DNA of 64,000 bases. It comes from Anopheles merus. Its lineage: Eukaryota > Arthropoda > Insecta > Diptera > Culicidae. The translations under genes were made by a program, and so were the position numbers. Positions 1-13,100 of this stretch are shown here, piece after piece; the first letter of the stretch is position 1; each line of letters begins with the position of its first letter. The notes beneath the pieces are model-generated. The model had not been told where the DNA came from, did not search any database, and saw only the letters and a list, made by a program, of their open reading frames with translations. The DNA lies in the NCBI RefSeq assembly GCF_017562075.2, contig NC_054084.1, positions 31,079,158 through 31,143,157 on the forward strand. The letters run 5' to 3'.

Positions 1-19
1 GATTTTTTAAATGTTTATT

Positions 20-37
20 CGCCTAAAGGTATGCAAT
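20..37 (+). repeat. Hairpin-repeat motif, single arm
   Basis: CGCCTAAAGGTATGCAAT, the right-arm orientation of the dispersed element. It is identical over 18 nt to the copies at 24090 and 32439. A left arm would fall at or beyond the window edge. Confidence 0.7.
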
Positions 38-1945
38 CTGTACGGCATCGTTTCAAATTATTCGCGTTTCTTCCGTTACGGTTACGAAGGCAGTGTGACG
101 GTCAAATTGGTAATGAAAAATCAGTTTATTACTTTTATTATTGTTTTTATTTAGAAGTGAGTCATTGAACAAGCTTACCTTAATATCGTAAAATAGATTA
201 AAATGGTCGTTTAATCTTTAATAAGTCATTTAACATGAATGTCTAAGGGGATAAGTGCTCTTCAGAGCATCCGAAACTACATTTTATTTGAGTTTTCAGC
301 ATAAATACATTACCCATCACTTCTCTTCGTGCATGAATGACAATATGTCTCCATATGATTACCGCATATATACACCACCGAGCACCATGCAGCCGAATAT
401 TAATTCATCTAAACCGTCATAAAACCCGTCATTTTCCCTTCCACTCCGACCCATCAAGAAGCCGTCGGCAGAGACGGCTGCGAAAAATAAAACCAGCCCA
501 GCATCACGAGCACAAAAGATTCATGCTCTCTTTAATTTCCTCATGAAAAATGACACACTCATCCATAATTCAGTGAACCCTTTTTTTCTACTACTTTTTC
601 GTCAACCCCTGGCGCCTTCCCGCCTTTGCTTTCGCTATCTCCACTTCATCATCGTTGGTCGCCGAGCGTGTTACAAGCGTGTCTTGGCACACTACAATAA
701 AGCATCGTTTTAATTAATATTTTATAAGCCACCAATTAATCATACTTATCCCACAGCAACAACAGCAAAAAAGAACACCACTAACGGTAAAGATGCCGAT
801 CGTACCGATGCCGGCTTCTGCCAGTGTCGAAGAGAGTTTTGGAAAATCAATTTCCTTCCGTTTTGGGGCGCGAGACACACAGGCACACTTTTGATGCCGA
901 GACGAGCGATACGGTCCGTAATGCGATACGGCAGCCAGCATAAGGTGCGGGAATGGTTTACATTATTTAACATTAGCTCTCGCAGGGGGGCGGAAGAGGA
1001 GGAATGCCCGCCCAGACGACACACGGTGTAAGGAGGAAGCACAACAACAAACGACAACGCCGCCGAAAAAGACCCACAGCAACTCTATTTGACCGAAATG
1101 ATGGCGCCATGCGCCCTGTTTAGTTTTAACTACCGATCGTAAACTGGCAAGAGCAAGGTAAAAGGCCACGTCCACCACGTGGTGCGCCACGGGCCGATAT
1201 TTTCTGACAGCATGCATCCCGCCAGATAACCTTAAGCTCATTTCCTACCGCTTGCTTGCTTAGCTTTATCTTGGTAGCTCATAAAATCGGAGCTTACCTG
1301 TACTGCGGATGGGGATGTTGCCCCCAGTGCGGCACATTTTAATCCTGCGGGACATTTAAAGCAGCAGCAGCATGCCGTGAAAGACGCAAAATGTGAAAAG
1401 CTTCCAGCACGGTAGTTGTGGTAGCCATGGCAACACCTTTGCCAGGTGGAAGGTACGTAATAAATTGAACATTTGTGGGCAACGACGATGGAAGGGCCCA
1501 TAGAGCAGCAGTGGAGTGGATTTTTTCTCTTTTAAAAGCAAATTGCTCATAATAGAGAAGCACATTTGAATGGGCGAATGGGAGGCAGTACTCTTGTGCG
1601 TAGAGAAAAAGATTTCAATCTGCAACTGCAGGATGGAGCAAAACAATAAAAAACCATAATTTCACATGCGAAAACATTACGAATCACATCTACGAGCAAG
1701 TGGAACCATTCTTCCAAATGATACGAAACAAGCAGTCTGCTCGCAACGGATGGATACACTCAATTTTTCAATTTTCCATATACTTGCACACTCATTCTTG
1801 CGGTGCCAGTGGTGGGGCAAAGTGATATTGTGGACCATCCGCTGGAAGCATACAGCACTTCAGACTCTGCTTTAACCCTGCTGAAACACTTTGACTTGTT
1901 AAAAGGCACGTAACAAGCATTCAACAAACTAGCAATGTCATTCCA

Positions 1946-1998
1946 ATTGCATACTTTTAGGCGGTTCATGAGTTTTGCACGTTTTAATAAGCATTTCA
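1946..1998. repeat. Hairpin-repeat, degenerate right arm
   Basis: The left arm is ATTGCATACTTTTAGGCG (1946-1963), followed after 16 nt by a diverged right arm, CGTTTTAATAAGCATTTCA. Confidence 0.55.
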
Positions 1999-2577
1999 AC
2001 AGATTATTTTGAAAATACGTATTGTTTATCAAACTTGCCAAAAAGGTTCACAAAATTAAATTAACACACACATCAAATTAAAACCTAACAGCCTGCTTTA
2101 CTATCCGCTAAGCTTCCATTTCCACTCTAAGACGTATCAACCAAAAAAAAAAAAAACTAAAATACAACAACACCACAATAGCGTACATCTCCTGTGGGAC
2201 GCTTTTTTTCTTTCTTTCTGATTCTTTCTCGCCAAACCGAAAGCCAGCACAACTTTTTGTCGACAAAAGAAGTAAAAAAAGGGCAAGTAACATGTGCCTC
2301 CATCAGAGGGCGAGATGGAGAGAGCGAGAAAGAGTAGAAGGAAAAGTTCTTTCCCAAACAGTTGCTGAAAGAAAATTCGTAAGAGCAAAATAAAGTGCTT
2401 GATAAAACATTCCCGCCACACCGATCTGCCACCGATCTGGCCGAATTATAATACACAACACTCACACACACTCAAGGTACGTGTCCCTCGGAGTACTGGA
2501 CAGGGAGAGAAGGGCGAGTATACAATTGACCATAAAAAGAAAGCTCAATGATAGCACTAGAACTTGGATGGCATCAG

Positions 2578-2580
<3 letters not shown>

Positions 2581-2626
<46 letters not shown>
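2581..2626. repeat. (CA)n microsatellite
   Basis: About 23 uninterrupted CA units. Confidence 0.95.
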
Positions 2627-2628
<2 letters not shown>

Positions 2629-2748
2629 GTCGCTCGCGTGTTATGTAAGGCTGTGAATGTACACTTGCCGCAGGGGGACGCATCGGTGAAGTACTGGTCG
2701 AGTCAGCCAAAGCGGCCACGCGAGCTTCCCGATTCTCGATTATGCAAG

Positions 2749-2750
<2 letters not shown>

Positions 2751-2776
<26 letters not shown>
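2751..2776. repeat. (CCAG)n microsatellite
   Basis: Six tandem tetranucleotide units of CAGC/CCAG. Confidence 0.85.
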
Positions 2777-2779
<3 letters not shown>

Positions 2780-3554
2780 AAGAGCCACTTCTTGCTTTCG
2801 TGGCCGGAAAGTAAAATAAAACAGCGCCCGTTTCCTGTCTCCTTCAAAGCAACAAAACAGCACGTATATCGGTTACACGATCGAGCGAACCAGAATGTGG
2901 CAAGAATGGTGCTTTAGGGAGGTTGAACGAAAAGAAAAAAAAACAAGCGACCTCCTGCTACACACGAACGAAGTGCTCCTGCTGACGTCAGCGTCTAAGA
3001 ACGCTTGCTCCTTGCACCAGGTTGGTAAAGCGGGCGAAGTGCAGGGTAGGGCAGCCCGCCGTGCTGGGTCATCGGTCGGTTAAGTGATCGAATTCCACCG
3101 AGAATTTGATTATCGATTGTGTGTGTGTGTGTCGGTGTGCGTATCTGTGATATTTATATCCACCCACTTGCGGCTGTTACTACGGTGCTGGTAACTTGTA
3201 TGATGAATAGCTGTTTACGGTTTCGTCATTTGATACAATTTAATTTAGAAAAAAAACGTTTCAAAAATCCATCTAATCTACATCCTACTCTTAGAACATT
3301 CCACTTGTTCCGGGCGCAATCACAGCTCACGACAGGCCTCTGGGCCAAATCGAAACAACGAAGGGCAATAACCCACTCTTGATCGGCTTAACCCAGGCGT
3401 TTGTGTAATTGTGTGCACAACACTGTTGTGTACATGCGCCTGTAAATAATTTACAAATAATTATGCATCCTCATGACAAAGCATGTAGCCGCAAGGGTTC
3501 CGTGTGCCCTGTCCGTGAGGTGCAGTGAAATTATGCGCCCAACGAAGCTCACAC

Positions 3555-3556
<2 letters not shown>

Positions 3557-3611
<55 letters not shown>
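3557..3611. repeat. (CA)n microsatellite
   Basis: About 27 CA units, the longest dinucleotide tract in the window. Confidence 0.95.
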
Positions 3612-3614
<3 letters not shown>

Positions 3615-3874
3615 CCGAATGCTTTTACAAAGGAAGTTTATCTTCCTGAAAGGACTTGGACAAAAAAGCCGACGAGCGAATCAGAGAGATAAAGGGAGTA
3701 AGGTAGACATCCCATAATCATTCAATCATACATGCGAAGCCATGCAGGATAATACAACTCATCGCCAACGACCTGTCTGCTTTGATGAAGCAATCAGTGC
3801 TGACAGGGCTTGCTTGGATGGGCAGACAAGTTTTTCCAAAGCAACGGCCGCTTCTTACTCGTTGCGGTGCTGCG

Positions 3875-3928
3875 GTTGAATAACTTTAGGCGCTTAGCTC
3901 CCCGAATGTACGCCTAGATGTATACAAT
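3875..3928. repeat. Hairpin-repeat, inverted pair
   Basis: Left arm GTTGAATAACTTTAGGCG, 18-nt spacer, right arm CGCCTAGATGTATACAAT. About 13 of 18 positions pair. Confidence 0.6.
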
Positions 3929-6274
3929 CCGCTGTGCAAAAAGGAGCTATATTTTGTTATTTTCACGACGATTAGGCCCGTTTCCACCGGGTAGTGTGTG
4001 TGTAAGTGGTGCGGTCGTTTCCATTTTAAAAGAAAAGAAAAACAACCAAACAAAGAAAACGAAACCACACACAGGTGAAAAAGGAAGCTTTTCATAATTT
4101 TCCACCCCGTTGTTTTTTGTCTCCCTTTGCTCTCTCCTTCCCCCTACCCTTTCTTTGTTGTCCGGATTGTGCTCCTAATCCACCTATTTCCTAGTCATTA
4201 CCATTCACAGTTCTCGTTCCACACTCACCACCACTTCCTGCCTTCCTTTCTCTCCTTCTCTTTCTCTCTCTCTCTCACTCTCTCTTTGTCTCTGTAACTC
4301 AAACGCTCATTCTCGTGTAGCTGATTATGTTTAAATCGGAAAATCGCATCTTTACGAGTTCCCTGCTCGCGTTCCACCCACTGCAAACAGGTGCATTATT
4401 TCGAGTTTCCGCATCTCCTCCCTCCCAACCATACCTATCTCCCCTACAGTTTCTTTCTATTGTATGCTCTCTCGCTCTCTCTCTCTCTCAACCTGTACTC
4501 TCTCTGCTAAGCACGAGCGGGAGCTAAAAATTGCGTAAATGTGTGTCATTGTGATAAACCGCCAGCATCAAAAAAGGGGAAAAATCATGTTTTCCCACCA
4601 TGAACCATGTAGATAAAGTAGCGACTGGCGTGTGCACCGCGTACGCCTACACGCTGCTGAAAATGCTGCCAAGAGAGAGAGAAGAGAGAGAGAGATAGCG
4701 AGCGAACGAGATTGGCTCGCTTGAGATGAACTCTCCGCAAACAAAAGAAGGCGATGCGTCGTTTTTTTTTTCTTCTGTGATGTGCATGCAGCACGTTTTG
4801 GAGGGGAAAAATGGCACTCCGAAAGATGCCTCTCTGTTGTTATGAGAGCGTGGGCAACGGCATGCTTTCTTCTCTCGCTCTCTCGGCAACATCACCCCAA
4901 AAAAAACTCGTGCTCCTTTCATATTCGCTCATACGATAAAGGGATGAAGCTCACCCGAATCCACCGCACGGAGAGGATTCATCTCCGTGCTATAAGCTGG
5001 TTCACGAGCGGTTTCGCTCGCTCTCCCTCTCCCAAACACTACCACACTTGATGATGAGTGAGGAAATTGCCGTTTTTCCTCAATTTAGGGTAAAGGAAAA
5101 TTCGATTCCCATTCAGTCGAAGGGAGAAGCTATTTCGGAGTGCACGTACGTCACAGCACGGTCGCTGCTCACGCGGAAGTGTCCGAAAGGAGTTGACGGT
5201 TTTGTGCAGGTGCAGTTCTTTTTGGTGGTGGAGGGGGGGGGGGGTTGAAACTATTTTGCATGTTAGACGTTGAGAAAAGGGCAAACAAAAAATGGTCTCA
5301 AAAACGGGCTGCACAGTTTGGTGAACGTCATTTTTACAAGCAAAAAGGGAAAGTGTGAAGAAACTACCATCCGGACTCTGGGTGTGCTGTGTTGTGTGTG
5401 GTTGCCGTTTTCGTTGGCTACGGTTTCGAAACGCACATACGCACCTACACCCTGTGAGTAGGGAAGCAGCTCCAGACGGTCGAAAAATAGGACAAACCGG
5501 GAGCTACGACGGTACAGATCGGGTGTGCAGCCCGAAAGCAGCCGAGAAACCCAGATTACCCGAGCCCCGGCTGCTTGGAAGAATGAGAGCGAGTGCAGGG
5601 GTGTGTGTGTGTGTGAGCGTATGGGTGTATGAGTGTGAGAGAAAGAGAGAAGAATAGAGAGGGAGAGAGAGAGGGATACAAGTGCGTGCAGGGCTAATTG
5701 AGCCGGATACTGCACAAAAGGATTAAAGGGACGGCACTTTACGCTAGGCACTTGGCCGTGTTTTTTATTCCCCTCGTCATCATCACCCTCAGTGGCTTCT
5801 TTGGGAAGACTACACGCACTCACACACACCAATGGAAATAACTAAGGGCAAAATTGGGCAGATTAGCGATTGCCAACTTGTGCTCGGGCATCGGGAGGCA
5901 TCGGAAAAGCGATAAAACACCTTCCAGCAACGGAACGCCAGAGAAGGAAAGCGTGTGATGCGGGCGACGACGCTTAAAGCGATGACGAAATAGTCTGTGT
6001 GTGGTGCGTGCGTGCGTGTGTAAACAGAACAGAGGTTTCGTGCTACTGCTACGAGGGAAAAACAAAGCATGCCACGAAGTAAGCAAAAAAGCAAACAACT
6101 TCCGAGTCAGCAAAAGGGCAGGCAGTAAACAGAAAAGGCAAGCGTCGCGTGGGTTTCCCTATAGCGTGCTCGGTGTGCATGTGTGTGTGTGTCTAGGTAT
6201 TTATATATATAACCGTGTACGTGTGTGTCTGTGTGTATGTTTCAAATTGAAACAAGCAAGTACACTGTACGCAG

Positions 6275-6299
6275 GTGTGTGTGTGTGTGTGTGTGTGTG
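6275..6299. repeat. (GT)n microsatellite
   Basis: About 12 GT units; further interrupted GT runs lie just upstream (6180-6240). Confidence 0.9.
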
Positions 6300-7058
6300 G
6301 TGGAAACTTCGTACAACGTCATCAACCTTTAGGGAAGGTTGTTGCGTTTCGTTGTTGTGGGTTTTCCATCTCGTTTTTCCTTTTTTTTAACCCACTGCTA
6401 CTACTGTCGTCATTACCTACGTCATTACTTGCAGCGCATGGAAGCTTATGAAGCGACAGAAAGTGTGGCATTTGAGTTTGTGAGTGCATAGGAGTGTGTA
6501 TGTGTGTAAGTGAGTGAAAAACAAAAATCGAGACAAGAGGAAAAAACACGACAAACGCGGCCCTGGTGTCGATTGAAAGTGTTCGCCCAGCTTCTTCTCT
6601 GGCCAGAGCAGCTCGCTTTAATCCAGCTCCGCCAACCCACCTTCCTCCCTGCCCAGCACACACACACACACGCGCGCACCTAAACAACAATCGCTCTTTC
6701 AAAGGCGGGACGGAAACGATGCCAAGGTAAAAATTTATAGCCACTTGTGTTGCTTTGCCTGATAGCCACGCGAACGAAAAAACCTCCTCCGCAATTGAAT
6801 TTTATGTCTCCTCCCCGCCGCTCAATCGATGTGTTTTTCTTTTCTTTTTTTTGTTGTTCGTGCTGATTACCCCCAGGGCGTTGGACGGAGCAGTCTTTTG
6901 AGAGTATCTTTTTTTTTTTGTTGGTAGCCATCCCTTGCCATTTAATACACCGGAAATAAGCAAAAAAAGAAACCCATTTTCTTATCGCGCGTGTTCGCCG
7001 TGTTCACCTTTCTACTTCCGGTTTTTGTCGTCCTTCTTTTTTGTAATTTTATGTATAT

Positions 7059-7080
7059 GTGTGTGTGTGTGTGTGTGTGT
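7059..7080. repeat. (GT)n microsatellite
   Basis: Eleven GT units. Confidence 0.9.
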
Positions 7081-7362
7081 TTTGGGTTGTATCATCAACC
7101 CTGTTTCTGTTGCTACTCAGCAGCCACGCTTCGCTAATGCGCGAAAAAGCCTGTTGTCGTTTGCACGTGCTTTTGGCGTAACGGTCGCGCGTCGGGACGA
7201 TAATCTTGATACGCGAGCGTCTTCTACTCCCCCTCCACCCTGCGTTGGAAGGTGTGTGTACAACACTATTTGCATTTTAACGACACGCTGTTGCGCTGTG
7301 CTGTTGAAAGCAGGCTCGAATGCCCACTGGAACGGATGGCTTGTTGCCCACGCTGCCGTAAG

Positions 7363-7380
7363 ATTGCAGCTATTCAGGCG
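7363..7380 (-). repeat. Hairpin-repeat motif, single arm
   Basis: ATTGCAGCTATTCAGGCG in left-arm orientation; no clear right arm within 60 bp. Confidence 0.45.
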
Positions 7381-8291
7381 TATAACAGAGTGGATCTTTC
7401 CAGAAGGTAGTTCCATGAGTAGTAGGCGATGATTGTCTCTTCTATCCTGTTAGAAATTTAATAGTGCTTTTTACCCATTTTTGTATTTCATTAAATGAGA
7501 TTTCAGTAGGAAATGGTTTAACATATTTAATCACAAAATTAGCTCACATGCAACTACACGCATTGGTGTACTAACCAACCACTCAGCACGAACAATACCA
7601 ATGTTGTGCCTAAGTGAGAAGTTCATCCATCATCCAAGAGACAACCTCATAGTTGTCTCTCCACAGACACAGTCGAAATTGGCTTTGGAGCTTCAATTAT
7701 TGTTATTCCCTTACCATCCGTGGAGCGTGGCGGTTCGGATTTTCCGGGAGCAGACAATCCATCCAACACCAGTCACCGGGATCAACGCGCAAGATCGCAC
7801 CTTCTCCTTCGCCAGCCCTGTCTGCCCTTCCGGGTGATTAGCTTTCAATGAACGACGAGCAAGACTTGCTTTCTTCAATGCCATCCGCTTTTCGAACGCG
7901 TTGCAGAAGCGCGCGCACAACCTCACTTCCCGGAAGGACCCGAAAAGCCTCCGGGCAATCTTTGCCATCTTTTCCAGTGCAATCAATCGCTAAATCACGA
8001 CCTACATCACCGGTTGCTAGGAAACACCGCTGCTCGGGAGCAATATCGTCACCAACCGTAGAGTGCCGGAAGGTAGAGTCCGCCGTGACACGTGACACAT
8101 TTGGCAGGGATTCGTATTCGTATTAGAAATTAAATGTCACTTGCGTTTTCAACATTGCTCCGAAGCGCTGGGCGAAACGACGATGATGCGTTCGTATTTA
8201 GGTCAACGTCAACCGGGGGAGGGCCGAGGATGATCATTTAGAAACTCATCAAATAAAAATGAAGGAAAAAATCCCTCACACTATCTGTCTG

Positions 8292-8334
<43 letters not shown>
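8292..8334. repeat. (CT)n microsatellite
   Basis: About 21 CT units. Confidence 0.95.
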
Positions 8335-8340
<6 letters not shown>

Positions 8341-10127
8341 TTCTCACTTCTGGCAAAATGGATTCTGCCTTGCTTTGGTAAAGAAACAAAATGGTAAAGA
8401 ACGAACACACAAAAAGATACGAATACAATACAATACATGGATGGTGGAGAGTGGAAATTTCATCAACACCACCACCACCACCACTGCTACGAAATGCTCT
8501 GCCAGCGGCCAACGGCAAACGGCGTGCTCAAAACTAGGACTGTGCATTGATTTTTAATTTGCATCTCATTCGAAAGCTGCGAGCGGACGTACGAGCAATG
8601 GTTTGCTTTTTGTGTTTCTTTTCGAAGCTTATTTTCCGCTTTTTTCCGGAAGGGTGGGAACTTCCCCAAATGGTAGACAATTGCTGGGGAGCGTTTCTGT
8701 GTTGTTGACACGTTTATTTCAATCGCTTCCCGACAAATAAACGAATCATCGCCATCAACCCCAAAACCATCCCATCCTAAACCCGCGCCACAGAGAGAAA
8801 GAGAGCAACAGAGCAGAAGAGCGGCCAGATTGTGTGGGCATAATCTAATAATTTCCTCCCACCTTGCCCTTTTTCCGCCGCCACAACTTTTGCGCCGTGT
8901 TGAAAGCAGTAGCAGGGAAACTTTAAATCGCTGCAACGCTAAACTCTTCGACTCGGTGTTTAGGATGTTGGGGGTTAGGGGGAGGGGGGCTGAAAATTTC
9001 ATCCAAATTATAATCCATTTACACACGACTTCATTAGCGGCGGCAGCAACTTTTCTGCCGTTTTTTTTTGGGATCTGAGAATTATTGACCGTTTGCTTTT
9101 GGGTGGAGAGGCGAACGATCTCAAAACTCAAAACAAACATACAAACATTTTCCTTTAGAGCTGATGCGTGAAATAAATCTCGCTGGGCAGCTTGTCGCTC
9201 TTCGCTTTTTTTTATAATCTTTTCCACCGTTGGCAGCCCGTTCTTGCACCAAAAGGGACAACGTTTGACTAAAAATCAACCCTTTTCGGTATTACTTATT
9301 ATTCCTCCTCGCGTTTGAATCCGCGACTCTGCATGGGCTGCATGGGTCGATGGAAAATGTTGGTTAAACTTTACTTATCATTTTTCTACGCTTCCATTTT
9401 GCGATTTGTCCCTTTTCTTTGCGCTCAGTGCGTGCGTTCGATGGATTCTTTTTTTTTTGTGGTGTGCTTAAAACACGATAGAGAATGCAGAAAGAAGGCA
9501 ATATACAAAAATCAACATAAAAAAAGAATAAACACACGCACTGCCTGCTCTCGAGATGCGCCTTAATTACTACCGAATCGATCGGCATCCAAAGGGAGAC
9601 AGAGAGAGAGAGATAGAGGAGCAGCTCCGAACGGTGTGCTGTGCGGTCACCGGAAGCATGACCTTTCCCTCGGTGGCAGTGGGTGCTTGGGTTTCGAGGT
9701 CACAGTGGAGGTTAATTATTTCCAATGTTTTGATAAACCCTTTTTCGGGTTGGGCCGGTTTTGCACCGACCGGCTACCCTTCCCCCGACTGCTTAGGGCG
9801 GCCCGGGGTTTGATTCGAATGTTATGATTGAATGGCCACGGGTGATCAGCGGTAACAAGCTTATGATCTTTCGTGCGTTTGCCTCGGTTGAATTTGTTTT
9901 ATTCATTAGCTGTTGTTCACCGAATCGTAGAGTGGACTTATCGTGCCCTGAAGAGGGATTTATATTTATATACAATGTATTCATTGTGTGTGTGTATGTG
10001 TTATGAATATGTTGAGGATATTGTAACATTGTTTAAATTCACCCCATCAACAAACTTATCGCTTTCGATCAGCTCAATCGTATGAGCAAAACAAATAAAT
10101 GTTTAATAAATTCGTTTTGCTACACGC

Positions 10128-10171
10128 ATTGCATGACTTGCATGACGCAAATGCGCCTGAAAGTATGCAAT
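10128..10171. repeat. Hairpin-repeat, inverted pair with short spacer
   Basis: Left arm ATTGCATGACTTGCATGACG and right arm CGCCTGAAAGTATGCAAT, 6 nt apart. Confidence 0.55.
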
Positions 10172-13100
10172 CAATCGTTGACGATACAAGCAACGCTTAC
10201 ATCTTTACGCTCATTGCACATCGCCGCTTACTTTGATGGACTACTTGACGTGTATAGTGCACCCAAAACATTTCGCTTAACTAGCTCCACCAGCTCAGCT
10301 CAATGGCAATGACGCATGCAATCCGCCATTGCCCCATTTTCCCCAACACTTCATTTCCAACCAGCCCAGCTCAAGACACGGCGCAGTAAAGCGAAGCGAA
10401 ATGATTTCGCGTAAAAATAACCATCACAACCACGTTACTGCTGCTGCTGCTGCTGCTGATTCCAATCGAAACCGACATTAGCGCAAAAGTGTTATTCCAC
10501 CCATTGGTCCATTGCATTATTAACCGATTCGATTCGATGGTGTAATGATTGATTGGTTCTTGCCTTTGTAGCTCGCCGTGCTCATGCATATTGGATGACA
10601 TTGTTCGACCGTTTCTGCACGCGGGACGCACAAAACACTGCAGACAGTTTCCACGATGAACTTCGGCCCGCCCGCCGGCCCGGCCAAGCATTCGGTCAAT
10701 AATTTATGCTACTGTGTGTGTGTACCCATCGCACCATCGCGTTGCTTGCCTTGTGTGCGGCTTCCTTGTGGCCTTCCGGGAGAGCGGGCTTGTTGTTTTT
10801 TTTTTTTGTTCCACCGATAGTTCTGGATAAAAATAACACAGTTTCATTCAAGTCGATAATGATAAGTAGAATCGAAACGCCGTTACTGGAGGGGGGAGAA
10901 CGACGGAATGGGCGATGGGACTAAGGCACCAACACGCTTACAAGCTGGCTTGGCACACACAACAACAGCTCCAACGGTACGGCACTACGAAGCACACAAG
11001 AACCGACATGCGAACGGATGCCCTCGCGATCCTCGCTGGACGGTCCGGCGACAAAATGCGAGCGCATAAAAAGCCAACCTTTATTGTTCGATACATTTAT
11101 TCAACAGCCGGCCAGCTAACTAGCCGTCGCCCACTATTTCTAGCGGGCGGTGCACACATAAACTCGGAACATAAGGCGACCGACCGACCCCCGAGCGGAT
11201 TGAATGACGGGCTCGCCATATAAATTTAGATTTGAGCCGGAAGGAAACCAAGGACAGCAAGGCGCTACGGGAAAAAAGGAAACGGCACCGAAGCGATTCG
11301 CCGACAGTTTGTCTCTTCTTCTTCGTTTAGCTCCCTTTATCAGTTTAATCGAGTGTTCACTTTGTTTTGCTTTTATTATCTTCATCGTGGCCTTTACAAC
11401 CGCTCAGCAAGAAAAGAAAAAACGGCGTCAGCCAAATTCAAGTCTCAAACTGAAGGGACAACCGATGGGACAAAAGTTATGGCGCACAAGCGCGCGACCG
11501 GTTGTTGCAGCAATTTGGTCCTTCGAACCGGATCCGAATGTGCTGGAGGGAGGTGACAGTTGTAGCGTCACCATTGAGACGCCACTGTGACGCCACCTTG
11601 ACGCTTCCGCACGTTGTTTACCATTGTGAATGTGTGTCTGTGTCTGTTAGTATCTTCCAGTAGGCTCTGCAAATGTGCGTTGCTACTGTCATTCTCGATA
11701 AGGTAGCTTTATTGCCTGTTCGCGGGCATGCTGTGCGCGTACGCATCCTACGACATCCCGCCCGCCCAGCTGACAAGCTTGTTAGCGCTCGACAAACAAG
11801 TTGTTAACAGCATAGTTTTAGCAGCCAGTATGAATGCGAGGCAAAGCAATTTGTGCTGTACAGATTGCATACTTAGCTGCCTTTATTAACACACAATCAC
11901 GCACCGGACTGTGGAAAATGTTGCTTCCCAACCCTCTATACATACCTTGTTTAACCTGTCAACGTGGGAAAGGCCTACGAGGGACAACCATACACTGTTG
12001 ATATTTATTCAACTGCTTTGTGTGTTTGTTTGTCCATTTGTACGAAAGAATGGACATAGAAAATTGGATTCCAAAACAGCAGTTGTTGACCCAATTTACG
12101 TCTTCTGTCCACTTTGCATTTCTGTCCTCTAGCTCTCTCTCTCTCTCTCTTTTTCTATTTGTTTCCGTGCGCAATATCGTACCATCAAATTGGTCATCGA
12201 TCGTGCAGTTGCTGTATGGCACCGAAGTTCACTGAACCACGGTGCTGCAGCGACAGGGTTCGAATGAAATATAAATCTTCTAAATTGCATCCTCGCAGCA
12301 AATGGTTGCAGGTCCTGCTGAACGGTCACGGAGCGCCTGCTTCTGCTGCTGTTGCTTTACGGTACGATGGATGTACGGTCTCCGTTTGCCTTATGTCAGT
12401 GATACAGATACAGTGGGTATGAGCCAGACAGCAATTCCATAAATCGTTCATATCGCACCACCAATCCCCATTGAATTATACGCATCCCGGCAAAGGCAGT
12501 GTGTGTGAGTGTTGCGCTTCACATGCGGCGGTTCTAATTAACGAACGGTCTCATTTTATTTAACGTTTAATGATACAATTGCTGCGGCACCGGGCCCCAC
12601 ACAATAACCGGAAACGGCCCAAACCTGTCACAATAGGCCTTCAGATGTGCAGCGTTCCGTATCGGCTGTAGTTCCAGTTTTCCCGATAGAAGTTACATCA
12701 AACAAAGCAGTACCACTGCACGTAAGCCGACCATCCGCTAGTTTGCTATTGAATTTCACAATTTAATTTCCAATCAAATCCTCTCCGTCCTCTATCACAC
12801 GGCCCGGCTGCATAACCGAAGCCGTACAATTACATTTACAATGGTCGCTTGATGGTCGCACACCTTCCCTGCCTGTCCGCGAAATCACGTTCATGTTTGT
12901 TACGAAAAATTGCCAATCCACGGTCCACATCGCGTTCGTTCTGCCTGTCTTTTACCCCACCCTCCGTTGACTTTTCGTCTTTCATCGGCTCCCAGTTCGT
13001 TCGCTTCAGTTCGTTCCAATTACAATGACAGAGATTTTCACACTCAACCACCAACCGCCCAGATGTCCAACCGGCCCCAGCGAAGCCAATCCCATTAAGT

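Noticed and set aside
7711..8126. Overlapping open frames on both strands
   Set aside because: Three frames are open over the same stretch and none shows conserved motifs, so coding cannot be assigned to any of them.
8487..9227. 246-codon open frame on the - strand
   Set aside because: It runs through AT-rich and repetitive sequence with no recognisable motif, no signal for splicing and poor codon character. It is most likely chance.
11204..11590. 128-codon + strand frame with a hydrophobic segment
   Set aside because: Its start overlaps a TATA-like sequence and there is no splice or motif support. A chance frame is more likely.
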